Source: a virus
Virus record (IMG/VR): IMGVR_UViG_3300037502_001319
Location: 1-32,554 of that record
DNA: 32,554 nucleotides
Strand: one strand, 5' to 3'
A program made the translations under genes and the position numbers. Position 1 is the stretch's first letter, and each line of letters starts with the position of its first letter. Shown here piece after piece: positions 15,844-22,506 of this stretch. The notes under the pieces are model-generated. The model did no database searches. It saw only the letters and a program-made list of their open reading frames with translations, and was not told where the DNA came from.

Positions 15844-17397
15844 TTAATAATACGCAGCCCGCCGCGCAGGGTAAAACTCTCGATCACGATAATCCGAAGG
15901 CAGGGTGATGAACCCGCCCTGACGGTATCGCGCAAGGCACATGGATAGGCAGTCCACGAGGTCGTCATGCGCTCCGTAGGGAAACGCAACCGACTGCTCG
16001 ATAACCTCCTCTGCCCACCTGCGCCCCTCCGGGTACCAGACCATACCCGAACGGATAATATCTGAAACGGCGTTCAATCGGGCAACTTTGTCGCCTGTGC
16101 CACGGTTTGGTGTGAACTCCTGCACCGGGATACCCATCCTGCGCAGTTCTTGGTACAGCGGCGTGCCGCTGGACTTTTTCTCAACGATGAACGCGTCGGG
16201 TTCCCAATCCTTCCATTCTCGGATGGCAAGATCCTTCAATTCCGGAAACTCGACGCGCACATTTATGGCGTTCAGGAGGATGATGTGCTGCGCACCGTCT
16301 GTCAGGTGGTCGTCGCTGAACACGCCGAAGGTCAGCAGGGCTGTGAAGTCGGCACGGTTGTTCTTTTCCGCAGCGGCGTCCAGCGCCATGATGATGTACT
16401 CGCAGGAGGGCGGGTCGTCCTTTGTCCACGGCTTCCACCAGTCCCTCTGGATGATCGCACCCTGCTCCCCCGTGGGGTTCTGCATGTACTGGGCGTTCCA
16501 TTGAAACGCAGGCATTGATGCCTTGGTCCGCTCCAGCGCCTCCAGATCGAACTTCTCGGGCCACAGAGCCTTCTCGATGACCTTTTCGCCCTCGTCGGTC
16601 TCGACGCGGGTGGTCATGATGGCCGGAAACTCAAAAACCTCGTATTGATCCGCCTTGGGATTATTGGCACCGTCCTTAATTAGGTGCCCGATGAGGTCAG
16701 ACTCATGCCACCGGGTATGGACCACCGCGACGCGACCCCCTGACATCAGACGAGTACGCGCACCGAAGGCAAACCACTGGTAAGTTTTCTCTAATTCGTC
16801 GAAATTACCCGCCAAAAGGTCCTGTTCCGAGTGCGGATCATCAACTAAAAGCAGGTCAGCGCCCCGTCCAGCCAGCGCAGCGCCTACGCCGCATGCAAAA
16901 TACTCTCCGCCGTGGTTTGTAGACCACCGACCGGCACTTTTTGAGTCCTGAGCAAGGGTAATTCCAGGGAAAATGGACGTATACCGGGGGTCTGCGATGA
17001 TATTTCGCACTTTTCGACCAAAATCGACCGCCAAATCCCCCGTATGGGACACCATCAGCACCTTTTTGCCTGGGAATTTGCCCAGAAACCATGCCGGAAA
17101 CAGCGTACTAACGAGGTGTGACTTGCCGTGGCGGGGCGGAATTGATACCGCGATGCGATCTTTCAGGCCGTAGGCGATCTGAGTAAGCAGTTCTGCCAGC
17201 CTTTTATGGTGCGGAGCCACGACATATGTCGGATCCATGTATTTGCAGAACTCAAGCAGGCTGTCTTGGCACAGTTTGGCCTGTTTCCGCCGTGCGAGTT
17301 CGTCGATGATGACCGCGATCTGAGTCTGTTCCTCAGGCGAGAACTGACTGATATTGGCAGCCAGGGCCTCAATCTCGGTCTCGGTGAGCGTCACCAC
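15844..17397 (-). CDS. terL: Terminase large subunit
   Basis: This is the DNA-packaging motor and headful/site nuclease. The ATPase domain has SIPPRHGKSHLVSTLFPAWF (Walker A-like, residues about 88-93), VLMVSHTGDLAVDFGRKVRN and DLLLVDDP (Walker B). The RNase H-like nuclease domain has IIMALDAAAEKNNRADFTAL (first Asp), AFIVEKKSSGTPLYQELRRM (Glu) and GAHDDLVDCLSMCLARY (C-terminal Asp pair). At 517 aa it is full length. GTG at 17397 (with another GTG directly after) follows the small-subunit TAA by one base. The partners are the small subunit upstream and the portal downstream. Confidence 0.95.
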   Translation of the reverse strand: MVTLTETEIEALAANISQFSPEEQTQIAVIIDELARRKQAKLCQDSLLEFCKYMDPTYVVAPHHKRLAELLTQIAYGLKDRIAVSIPPRHGKSHLVSTLFPAWFLGKFPGKKVLMVSHTGDLAVDFGRKVRNIIADPRYTSIFPGITLAQDSKSAGRWSTNHGGEYFACGVGAALAGRGADLLLVDDPHSEQDLLAGNFDELEKTYQWFAFGARTRLMSGGRVAVVHTRWHESDLIGHLIKDGANNPKADQYEVFEFPAIMTTRVETDEGEKVIEKALWPEKFDLEALERTKASMPAFQWNAQYMQNPTGEQGAIIQRDWWKPWTKDDPPSCEYIIMALDAAAEKNNRADFTALLTFGVFSDDHLTDGAQHIILLNAINVRVEFPELKDLAIREWKDWEPDAFIVEKKSSGTPLYQELRRMGIPVQEFTPNRGTGDKVARLNAVSDIIRSGMVWYPEGRRWAEEVIEQSVAFPYGAHDDLVDCLSMCLARYRQGGFITLPSDYRDREFYPARRAAYY

Positions 17398-17398
17398 G

Positions 17399-18010
17399 TT
17401 ACAGGTCCGCCAACGCGACGCTTGGGCGCACGGGGGTCACGGCTTCGATGGGCGGCGCGATGACTTTTGCGTCTTCGGCGTCTTCGGTGTTCATCAGACG
17501 GCGCAGCTTCTCGCGCAGGGAGTTCTCAAGCTCGACCGTAGACCGGTTGTTCACCGTGATCTCAGTGCGCTCAGTGAACAGGCCCACATCGCTGATCTTC
17601 CCAAGCAGCTCCAGTGCACGCATCCTGATGCGCGGATCCGGGTTTTCGGACTCTAGGATGAGCTTGTTGGTGACGTAGTTGCGCAGTCGCTTGGAGTCCC
17701 GCACGACGGCCATGTCGTAGGCAGACAGCAGGTGGTCCACATAGAGGGCACCCTCGGGGGTGTTGATCGTCGCGTTCATTTCCCGTGCAGGCACCGAGGC
17801 TCCCTCTGACAGGCGGCGCAGGTTGCTCTGCGCAACCGCTTGGACAAACTCCATGTCGGCAGGGGGGTCTGAGTACCCCTCGGCGTTCAACAGGAGGGCG
17901 GCGGCGCACGCAGCACGTGCGCGCTCCCGGACAGCCGTGTAGGGCATGTCACCTGCCTTGGAGCTTTTGGTCGGCAGAGGTACGAACTCGTCAACGGGAC
18001 ATTCGATCAT
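17399..18010 (-). CDS. terS: Terminase small subunit (likely)
   Basis: A 203-aa protein with SKRLRNYVTNKLILESENPD and PRIRMRALELLGKISDVGLF, then TERTEITVNNRSTVELENSL. This signature is typical of the small terminase subunit preceding TerL in environmental phages. It should recognise the packaging start site and regulate TerL. It is the first gene of the leftward block. A weak promoter candidate lies about 30 bases upstream. No classical HTH is obvious to the eye, so the call rests on sequence pattern and its position directly before TerL. Confidence 0.78.
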   Translation of the reverse strand: MIECPVDEFVPLPTKSSKAGDMPYTAVRERARAACAAALLLNAEGYSDPPADMEFVQAVAQSNLRRLSEGASVPAREMNATINTPEGALYVDHLLSAYDMAVVRDSKRLRNYVTNKLILESENPDPRIRMRALELLGKISDVGLFTERTEITVNNRSTVELENSLREKLRRLMNTEDAEDAKVIAPPIEAVTPVRPSVALADL

Positions 18011-18044
18011 CTAACCCCCGAGGGTGCGCAGGGAGTGGCGGCGC

Positions 18045-18073
18045 ATGGTAACCCTTAGTTGGTCCCGTTGCAA
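18045..18073 (-). promoter_or_regulatory. Weak sigma70-like promoter candidate for the packaging genes
   Basis: On the minus strand TTGCAA (18068-18073) and TACCAT (18045-18050) are separated by exactly 17 bases, each matching 4 of 6 consensus positions. The predicted transcript would start near 18038, giving a leader of roughly 28 bases before the terminase small subunit ATG. This is the only reasonable leftward candidate I see in the divergent gap. A phage-specific promoter could be used instead. Confidence 0.35.
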
Positions 18074-18284
18074 GTGGTGCTATTTTTGTTTTTGGGATTC
18101 TGGGACTCCTGACGGGGGGTGTTTCTATTTTGAGGGGGTGGGGGTGGGTTTGGGGGTTTTGTTTTTGTAGCCGGTTTATGTAGTCCGACGCTTTTTTGTG
18201 GTGGTTGTGGGTGGCGAATACAGCGCGAAGCGCCGCGCGGAGGACCCATTGCGCGCAGGGGGGCTCCGGGTACGGTGGGTCCGG

Positions 18285-18301
18285 GATATCCGCCGGATAA
18301 A
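18285..18301. repeat. Degenerate copy of the 17-bp palindrome
   Basis: GATATCC-GCC-GGATAAA differs from the GTTATCC-N3-GGATAAC consensus at one position in each arm. It lies about 70 bases upstream of the first rightward gene. Its position just upstream of a gene, like the perfect copies, suggests relatedness, but chance similarity cannot be excluded. Confidence 0.45.
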
Positions 18302-18370
18302 ACACGCGTTTCCCTATAGTGTAGGCGTGACAAACCTACATTCAATCAACCCTGACAAAAGGATGTCATC

Positions 18371-18916
18371 ATGTCCACGAAGCAAACTGCAAAGATCGAA
18401 GCCCTTAAGACTGTCGTGTCGTGCGCGCGTAACTATGCATCGATGGGTGCGAGCCTGACGCATGCCGCGATGTCTGCCCTGCTGATCGGCTGCGACGCCG
18501 AAGATGTCATTGAGGCCGCGCGCGGCGGGTATGAAGAGGCCGGTGAGGTCCTGCCCTCCGCTTGGGCTTCTAACCTCCGCCGCGTGGCAGCGGCAGGGAA
18601 GCGGCACATCGAGGCCGTGCGCGACGCGGATCGGTCCCTGAACAATCGTCTCTTGGACGATGTCGGCGTGCCGAAGGCTGGCAAGGGCGGGCGCCCGAAG
18701 GGTAAGCCCGAGACGAAGGCCGCAGCGAAGGGCAAGCCCGACACCGCGAAGGCCGACGCACCTAGTGTGCCGAACGCCGATGCATCGTGGAAGCAATTCC
18801 TCGAGACCCTGCGGGCGCAGGCCCCGGGTCGTAAGGATTGGCAATCCGAAGATATCGTAGCGTTTCAAGAGTGCGCTACCCGCATGATCGCCCTGATCGC
18901 CCGCAACGCGAAGTAA
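18371..18916 (+). CDS. AT-hook-containing hypothetical protein (181 aa)
   Basis: This is the first gene of the rightward block. The N-terminal half is helical (TVVSCARNYASMGASLTHAA, then GGYEEAGEVLPSAWASNLRR). Residues about 103-130 are a Lys/Ala/Pro-rich linker with GGRPKGKPE, an AT-hook-like core that binds the minor groove. The C-terminus (SWKQFLETLRAQAPGRKDW) is another helical domain. It looks like a DNA-binding accessory or regulator, but I do not recognise the family. ATG at 18371 has AAAGGA upstream, and a terminator follows directly. Confidence 0.6.
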   Translation: MSTKQTAKIEALKTVVSCARNYASMGASLTHAAMSALLIGCDAEDVIEAARGGYEEAGEVLPSAWASNLRRVAAAGKRHIEAVRDADRSLNNRLLDDVGVPKAGKGGRPKGKPETKAAAKGKPDTAKADAPSVPNADASWKQFLETLRAQAPGRKDWQSEDIVAFQECATRMIALIARNAK

Positions 18917-18923
18917 TCAACCC

Positions 18924-18946
18924 GCCCCCTTCGGGGGGCTTTTCTT
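18924..18946 (+). terminator. Rho-independent terminator
   Basis: Stem GCCCCC/GGGGGC with TTCG loop (18924-18939) is followed by TTTTCTTT. It lies 8 bases after the stop of the 181-aa gene. The downstream 54-aa gene begins only 12 bases after the T tract with a GGAGG site, so some read-through or a separate start is needed for it. Confidence 0.82.
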
Positions 18947-18957
18947 TCGGAGGCTAT

Positions 18958-19122
18958 ATGGATTTTGATTTCATAATCGCGACGGTAGAAATTTTAGACC
19001 CCCTCACTATGTTCCCCATTGTGCGGGAATGGCAATGGCTAACGCCGGATGACTGCCTTAGACTGGCGGAAGAATACGGAGTAGACGAGATTATCGGCCA
19101 CGTAGTCCACTGGCCGAAGTGA
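18958..19122 (+). CDS. Small acidic hypothetical protein (54 aa)
   Basis: The frame from ATG at 18958 is preceded by an ideal GGAGG site (18949-18953). It encodes MDFDFIIATVEILDPLTMFP and ends HVVHWPK. A longer frame to 18838 exists but overlaps the previous gene and terminator. The C-terminal part (LTPDDCLRLAEEYGVDEIIG) is helical. Flanking terminators on both sides make it an isolated unit. Function not recognised. Confidence 0.65.
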   Translation: MDFDFIIATVEILDPLTMFPIVREWQWLTPDDCLRLAEEYGVDEIIGHVVHWPK

Positions 19123-19127
19123 CCGAC

Positions 19128-19161
19128 GCCCCGCAGGGTTCGCGCCCTGCGGGGCTTTTTT
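19128..19161 (+). terminator. Strong rho-independent terminator
   Basis: An 11-bp perfect stem, GCCCCGCAGGG/CCCTGCGGGGC, closes a six-base loop (19139-19144) and is followed by TTTTTT. It starts 6 bases after the stop of the 54-aa gene and should end rightward transcription here, isolating the first two genes from the following non-coding region. Confidence 0.92.
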
Positions 19162-19283
19162 GTGTCCCTACGGGACCGGGTGTCAAGAGTACGCGAGCGG
19201 CACGCCAGCACGCGAGACCCACCGCCAACAACGCCCGCTGCGCCTGCACGCGAGCCACGCACACTGCGCACACATCGCGCTGA

Positions 19284-19300
19284 GTTATCCAGCGGATAAC
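19284..19300. repeat. 17-bp palindrome, copy 1
   Basis: GTTATCC-AGC-GGATAAC, perfect 7-bp arms with a 3-bp centre. It is paired with copy 2, 39 bp away centre to centre, close to a whole number of helical turns, as in cooperative operator pairs. Confidence 0.85.
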
Positions 19301-19322
19301 CAACCCACGCGCTTCTCACAGA

Positions 19323-19339
19323 GTTATCCAACGGATAAC
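19323..19339. repeat. 17-bp palindrome, copy 2
   Basis: GTTATCC-AAC-GGATAAC, with the symmetry extending by one base on each side (A and T). Preceded like copy 1 by a GAGTTATCC context. It lies in the non-coding region after the strong terminator. Confidence 0.85.
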
Positions 19340-19651
19340 TACGCCCCACGCCGACACCCGGTCCCGAGCAGGGGGCGAGGAAGGCAGCGGCCCGCCGTGG
19401 CCGGTTTGTTCCAAATGTTCCAAGTTCTTTTCTATGAAAACTATAAGTATACAGCTAGGGGTTTTCACTTCTCTTGTCCGGGAAGCGAATAAAGTATAGC
19501 TCTCATTCCGGTGGTGTGGCGGCTATGGTTTTTTTGGGCCTCGAACAAAAGAACCACGGAACAAACACGGCAAATCAACAACTTACGCGCGCCGACCCCG
19601 TTCCCCACCTGCCTCATTTTTGAGCAGTCGCTATATGTCTTTTTTCAGCGC

Positions 19652-19673
19652 ACTATACAAGGCCTTCCTAAGG
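19652..19673. repeat. Direct repeat, copy A (ACTATAC...GGCCTTCCTA)
   Basis: This copy shares ACTATAC, AGGCCTTCCTA and a terminal GG with a second copy 78 bp downstream, differing by an A/T change and one extra A. The TATACA part resembles a -10 box, but I see no good -35 box 16-18 bases upstream. Possibly a phage-specific promoter or protein-binding site. Confidence 0.7.
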
Positions 19674-19729
19674 TGTGTTGTAAACACGCGTCACTTTACT
19701 ATGCTAGCCCCCAAAGACTATACAGCCGT

Positions 19730-19750
19730 ACTATACTAGGCCTTCCTAGG
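19730..19750. repeat. Direct repeat, copy B
   Basis: The second copy of the ACTATAC-T-AGGCCTTCCTAGG element, ending 19 bases before the ATG of the 348-aa gene. A third, shorter ACTATACAG lies at 19717. The closeness to the start codon suggests control of that gene. Confidence 0.7.
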
Positions 19751-19769
19751 CAACCCCGGAGCCCTCTCC

Positions 19770-20816
19770 ATGCAGCACCCCGACCCCACCCTCCTCGCAC
19801 GCCGCGTCGCCCTCCGCGTCGCCCCCGACAAGCGCTTCCACGTCGTCTACCGGTCCAACCACCTCAACCCCCGTGCCTCCTGGGGCCTCACCGTGCCCAC
19901 CCTGCACTCCACCTACACCGCCGACCTCTCCAACCCCGACGAGACCACCTACTCCAACCCGATCCTCATCTTCGACAACTACCACGTGCCTCTCATCTGC
20001 TACCTGCCCGCCTTGCAGGTCACCATCCAGCACCCCGACGACGCCGAGCCCCACACCATCAACCCCATCACCGGGCATCCCGGCATGCAGGTCACCGAGG
20101 TGCTGGAGATCGAGGCCATACGCTCCATGCAGGGACCGACCCGCGCGGGCAAAGGCGGCACTGCCTACCAAGACTCGCTCCTGCGTGACCGCAACAGGCT
20201 GATCGCGGACATGTTCACCAAGCGGTGTGCCAAGGGTCTCACCACGCATCAGGCAGTAGCTTCCATATGCAAGCGCATGCTCATTGGACCCAGCACCGTG
20301 ACCGTTGCGATGGCAGAGGAGGGCTATACGTTCGACCCGCCGAAGGCGCGAAGTAAGCCCAAGTTCAGCACCTCGTATGACCACCACTACAAGAACACGC
20401 GGCTGAAGAAGATGGTGATGATGTTCCGCACCAACATCGGCCCGGTGCACAAAGTGGGTTCGTTTGAGATCAATGACCTGCTCACATCAGGCCCAGGCGG
20501 ATACCCAACCCACTGCCCAGTGACGGGCGTAGAGCTAGATTGGGGCGTGGACTCGTCCATCCGGTCGGTCCGTATCATCAAGATCAATCCGACTGAGAAG
20601 GTCTCCGGTAAGAATGTGCTGATCGCATCACACATTGGCCGCTACCTGCTGAGCGACACTCGATCTCCTAAGAGCATCGCCTACATGCTGCGCAGCGTGC
20701 CTGATGCAGATGACATCCTGCGTAACACGAAGAACTGGATCGACCTGCATCCCGGTAACGAGATGGGTGCAACGACTGTGCGTTGCGTGGAACACGAACT
20801 GAGGAACGGCTCATGA
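19770..20816 (+). CDS. Probable DNA-binding protein: HTH-like segment plus degenerate endonuclease VII/HNH-like treble clef (348 aa)
   Basis: Residues about 150-185 (LTTHQAVASICKRMLIGPST, then VTVAMAEEGYTF) look like a helix-turn-helix. Residues about 240-300 hold YPTHCPVTGVELDWG, then IIKINPTEKVSGKNVLIASHIGRYLLSD. This parallels phage nucleases with CPVxGxxL...LDRIDPxKGYVxGNVxVIS, but the catalytic DR-like positions are changed (KI), suggesting a binding-only or altered nuclease. The first 350 bases use C at nearly every third codon position, unlike the second half, so the gene may be chimeric. Its stop overlaps the next start (ATGA). A regulator or recombination nuclease is possible. Confidence 0.55.
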   Translation: MQHPDPTLLARRVALRVAPDKRFHVVYRSNHLNPRASWGLTVPTLHSTYTADLSNPDETTYSNPILIFDNYHVPLICYLPALQVTIQHPDDAEPHTINPITGHPGMQVTEVLEIEAIRSMQGPTRAGKGGTAYQDSLLRDRNRLIADMFTKRCAKGLTTHQAVASICKRMLIGPSTVTVAMAEEGYTFDPPKARSKPKFSTSYDHHYKNTRLKKMVMMFRTNIGPVHKVGSFEINDLLTSGPGGYPTHCPVTGVELDWGVDSSIRSVRIIKINPTEKVSGKNVLIASHIGRYLLSDTRSPKSIAYMLRSVPDADDILRNTKNWIDLHPGNEMGATTVRCVEHELRNGS

Positions 20817-21094
20817 ACGCGTTGATTTGGTATCTGTCTGATGCCATACCGTATTACGCCGACGAAGGACCGAAGGATTACGAATGGTTCCCGTACGATG
20901 ACAACTGTTACGATGATGAAGAGACCGTGTACCTCTACGGAGACGGCGTGGCTTTAGGTTACGGCAGCGGAAACGGATGGGGTGCTCGCGGTTACGGGGT
21001 CGAGTACTCAAACGATGCGTGGAGTGGCGAACGGGGCGACGGGTCCATGTTCGGTGACGGGAACGAAAGATACCCAGTGGTTTTTGAGGACTGA
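20813..21094 (+). CDS. IWYLxDA-type Gly/Asp/Tyr-rich small protein, copy 1 (93 aa)
   Basis: The start ATG overlaps the previous stop (ATGA). The product begins MNALIWYLSDA and then becomes acidic and rich in Gly, Asp, Tyr and Asn (YLYGDGVALGYGSGNGWGAR). The opening matches two other small proteins at 26113 and 26215 (MILIWYLADAAMHG, MIFIWYLADAVMHG). Hence there is a family with a conserved 10-residue N-terminus and a variable Gly-rich body. No known domain. A sigma70 promoter for the next unit follows the gene by about 75 bases. Confidence 0.65.
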   Translation: MNALIWYLSDAIPYYADEGPKDYEWFPYDDNCYDDEETVYLYGDGVALGYGSGNGWGARGYGVEYSNDAWSGERGDGSMFGDGNERYPVVFED

Positions 21095-21169
21095 ACACCA
21101 CCTGAACACGACACCGAAACGCGACAAATAACCAACCGAAATGAAGTACCCAAACCCTTGACAAAACCC

Positions 21170-21198
21170 TTGACATAACCCCCCACTTGTGATACAAT
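21170..21198 (+). promoter_or_regulatory. Strong sigma70 promoter
   Basis: TTGACA (21170-21175), exactly 17 bases, then TACAAT (21193-21198): a perfect -35 box and a 5-of-6 -10 box. A second TTGACA at 21158-21163 forms a tandem ACCCTTGACA repeat. Transcription should start near 21205, giving a leader of over 400 nt before the 94-aa gene. A perfect copy of the 17-bp palindrome lies at roughly +28 to +44, a position suited to repression. Confidence 0.82.
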
Positions 21199-21231
21199 AA
21201 TGATGTTGGGTGGGAAATCGCACAACAACGG

Positions 21232-21248
21232 GTTATCCACCGGATAAC
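21232..21248. repeat. 17-bp palindrome, copy 3 (promoter-proximal)
   Basis: GTTATCC-ACC-GGATAAC, located just downstream of the predicted start of the strong promoter, so protein binding here could block transcription. The left arm plus centre reads TTATCCACC, 8 of 9 positions of a DnaA box. Confidence 0.85.
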
Positions 21249-21503
21249 GCGGGTACCAGTTCTTTCACAATTCGCATCATGCGCCGACTAACATCGGCGG
21301 CAGGCTTTGCCTGCTAGTACACCCCGCCTCGTGCGGGGTCCCTGCGATCCTTGGCGGGTAAGAATCCCTGCGAGGATGATGTACGGCAACGTGCATCGAA
21401 AGGCCCTCAAGTAATCCCGTGAGGCAGGGACGGTGCCCTTAATCACCACAACTGCACGGGGGTGCATGGTAGGTTCGGAAATACTCGCCTGCCTAAACGC
21501 CCC

Positions 21504-21600
21504 CTGCTTAAAGGGTTTGATGGTTATCCCCTGGATAACACGCTGCGCGCTTTGCGTCCGCAGCCTGCCTAAATACAAACACCCCGAGCCCTTTAAGCAG
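21504..21600. repeat. 12-bp inverted repeat enclosing a palindrome
   Basis: CTGCTTAAAGGG and CCCTTTAAGCAG are exact reverse complements separated by 73 bases, with GTTATCC-CCT-GGATAAC in the loop. It could form a long-range RNA stem in the leader or a DNA cruciform. The right arm ends 29 bases before the 94-aa gene. Confidence 0.75.
21523..21539. repeat. 17-bp palindrome, copy 4
   Basis: GTTATCC-CCT-GGATAAC, inside the loop of the 12-bp inverted repeat in the long leader. The centre differs from other copies while the arms are perfectly kept, as expected of a protein-binding site. Confidence 0.85.
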
Positions 21601-21628
21601 CGTCGTGCTGCGAACACCGGAGAGTGAA

Positions 21629-21913
21629 ATGAACATCATCACCAACAACCGCCCACGCCCGCTGGCGTGCCTCGTGGACCTGCCTGCCAAGGTGCAGGAG
21701 GACTTCGACTACCTCAACGACCCGCACGAGTACCGGCTGGTGCAGTACAAAAGCCACTGGTACGACGTTTACGACAGCCAGTCCATCACCCGCGAGTTGG
21801 GCTTCGACCAGTTCAAGGGCTGGCACGGCATCCAGTCAGACTCGTTTTTCTCCGGCATCCTGTTCCGCCTCGTCGGTGACGACGAGGTGATTGTGGGCCG
21901 CTACGCGGCCTGA
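21629..21913 (+). CDS. Conserved small phage protein (94 aa)
   Basis: The centre reads VDLPAKVQEDFDYLNDPHEY followed by RLVQYKSHWYDVYDSQ, and the end is DSFFSGILFRLVGDDEVIVGRY. This is a pattern I recognise from many phage early regions without known function. ATG at 21629 has GGAGAG upstream. A frame beginning at 21605 is longer but lacks a site. It is the first gene after the strong promoter and long leader, so probably expressed early. Confidence 0.65.
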   Translation: MNIITNNRPRPLACLVDLPAKVQEDFDYLNDPHEYRLVQYKSHWYDVYDSQSITRELGFDQFKGWHGIQSDSFFSGILFRLVGDDEVIVGRYAA

Positions 21914-21922
21914 GGAGTTGAC

Positions 21923-22189
21923 ATGATCAAGACCGAGACCTTCCTGCTGCCCATCCACTGGGCCCCGTACCTCATCAACGGTGACGCGTCGGGGTACACC
22001 GACGCAGAGATTGCCGAGATCGACGAGTGGGAGACTGCACATGCCCCGGGCCCGTGCATCGATGTGGAGGAGTACGCCGAGTTCTGCTGGCGCGGCGACG
22101 ATGGCCTGATGGGGGCGGACCGTGCGACGTTCACGTTCCAAGTCATCACGCCGTGTTTCGCGGATGGTGAGCCCATCGCGTGGCACTGA
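21923..22189 (+). CDS. Small conserved phage protein (88 aa, DUF6926-like)
   Basis: The start MIKTETFLLPIHWAPYLING followed by DASGYTDAEIAEIDEW resembles a widespread small phage family (I recall it as DUF6926, unverified). The rest is acidic with ATFTFQVITPCF. GAGGAG precedes the ATG by 5 bases. Function unknown. It belongs to the early-type run started by the promoter at 21170. Confidence 0.62.
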   Translation: MIKTETFLLPIHWAPYLINGDASGYTDAEIAEIDEWETAHAPGPCIDVEEYAEFCWRGDDGLMGADRATFTFQVITPCFADGEPIAWH

Positions 22190-22236
22190 CCTGCCAAACA
22201 CAGCCAACACCAGCAAAACTATAGGAGTGAGAAGCG

Positions 22237-22506
22237 ATGAATAAATCCGAACTTGCAAAGGCCTTTGTCATGGGCCGTTCAGGCAGTTGCCACAATGCGC
22301 ATACCGACGGGCAGACGTACACGCTGCACAAGTCCCCCATCGTGGTGAAGCATGGTACGCAGTACCAGTTCTACTGGCACAGGTATTACACGGTGACGAC
22401 GGCATCGCATATGAATGAGGTGCTGCGTGCGCTCGGTGCGCCGTTCCGTGTGAGCTACGCACAAGCCCGCGACAGCGGGCAGGACTGCTTTGTGTGGGGG
22501 GTGTGA
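22237..22506 (+). CDS. Hypothetical protein (89 aa)
   Basis: The product begins MNKSELAKAFVMGRSGSCHN and has a His/Tyr-rich centre (YQFYWHRYYTVTTASHMNEV). It may be a small beta-helix mixed fold. AGGAG lies 9 bases upstream of the ATG, and the stop overlaps the next start (TGATG). I know of similar proteins only as phage hypotheticals. Confidence 0.6.
   Translation: MNKSELAKAFVMGRSGSCHNAHTDGQTYTLHKSPIVVKHGTQYQFYWHRYYTVTTASHMNEVLRALGAPFRVSYAQARDSGQDCFVWGV

Larger units (their letters stand above)
18011..18370. other. Divergent intergenic region with G/T tract and G-quadruplex motif
   Basis: No gene is convincing here. The plus strand from about 18066 to 18200 is dominated by G and T. At 18134-18156 it has four G-runs (5, 5, 3 and 5 G) separated by T, T and TTT, a textbook intramolecular G-quadruplex motif. 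Farther right (18270-18325) there is a degenerate copy of the 17-bp palindrome family and a TATAGT box. The region separates leftward packaging genes from rightward early genes, so promoters, a packaging site or an origin could lie here. Confidence 0.6.
19162..19769. other. 608-bp non-coding region with repeats
   Basis: No gene has convincing codon structure here. The left part is GC-rich and contains two perfect 17-bp palindromes 39 bp apart. The right part is more A/T-rich, with several TATA-like boxes (for example CTATAAGTATAC near 19441-19452) and a pair of near-identical 21-22 bp direct repeats. It lies between a strong terminator and the 348-aa gene, so it probably holds promoters and control sites for the following rightward genes. 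Confidence 0.55.
21095..21628 (+). other. Promoter and long structured leader region without a gene
   Basis: After the sigma70 promoter, the transcribed part holds consecutive hairpins: CGCCGA/TCGGCG (21282-21299), GCAGGC/GCCTGC (21300-21314) and ACCCCGC/GCGGGGT (21321-21339). A 12-bp inverted repeat, CTGCTTAAAGGG (21504-21515) and CCCTTTAAGCAG (21589-21600), encloses a 17-bp palindrome. CCTGCCTAAA occurs twice, near 21489 and 21564. No open frame looks coding. It may be a structured leader, a small RNA, an antitermination element or an origin. Confidence 0.55.

Noticed and set aside
19160-19492. Plus-strand frame through the terminator and palindromes
   Set aside because: It begins in the terminator tail, crosses both palindromes, and has Pro/Arg/His-rich unlikely composition.
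19511-20188. Plus-strand frame overlapping the start of the 348-aa gene
   Set aside because: A Pro/Arg/His-rich shadow of the C-rich 5' part of the true gene. The 348-aa frame has a natural protein composition and couples to the next gene.
21420-21500. Possible tRNA-like segment (GGTTCGGAAAT)
   Set aside because: It resembles a T-loop only superficially. No acceptor stem, anticodon arm or D-loop could be paired.
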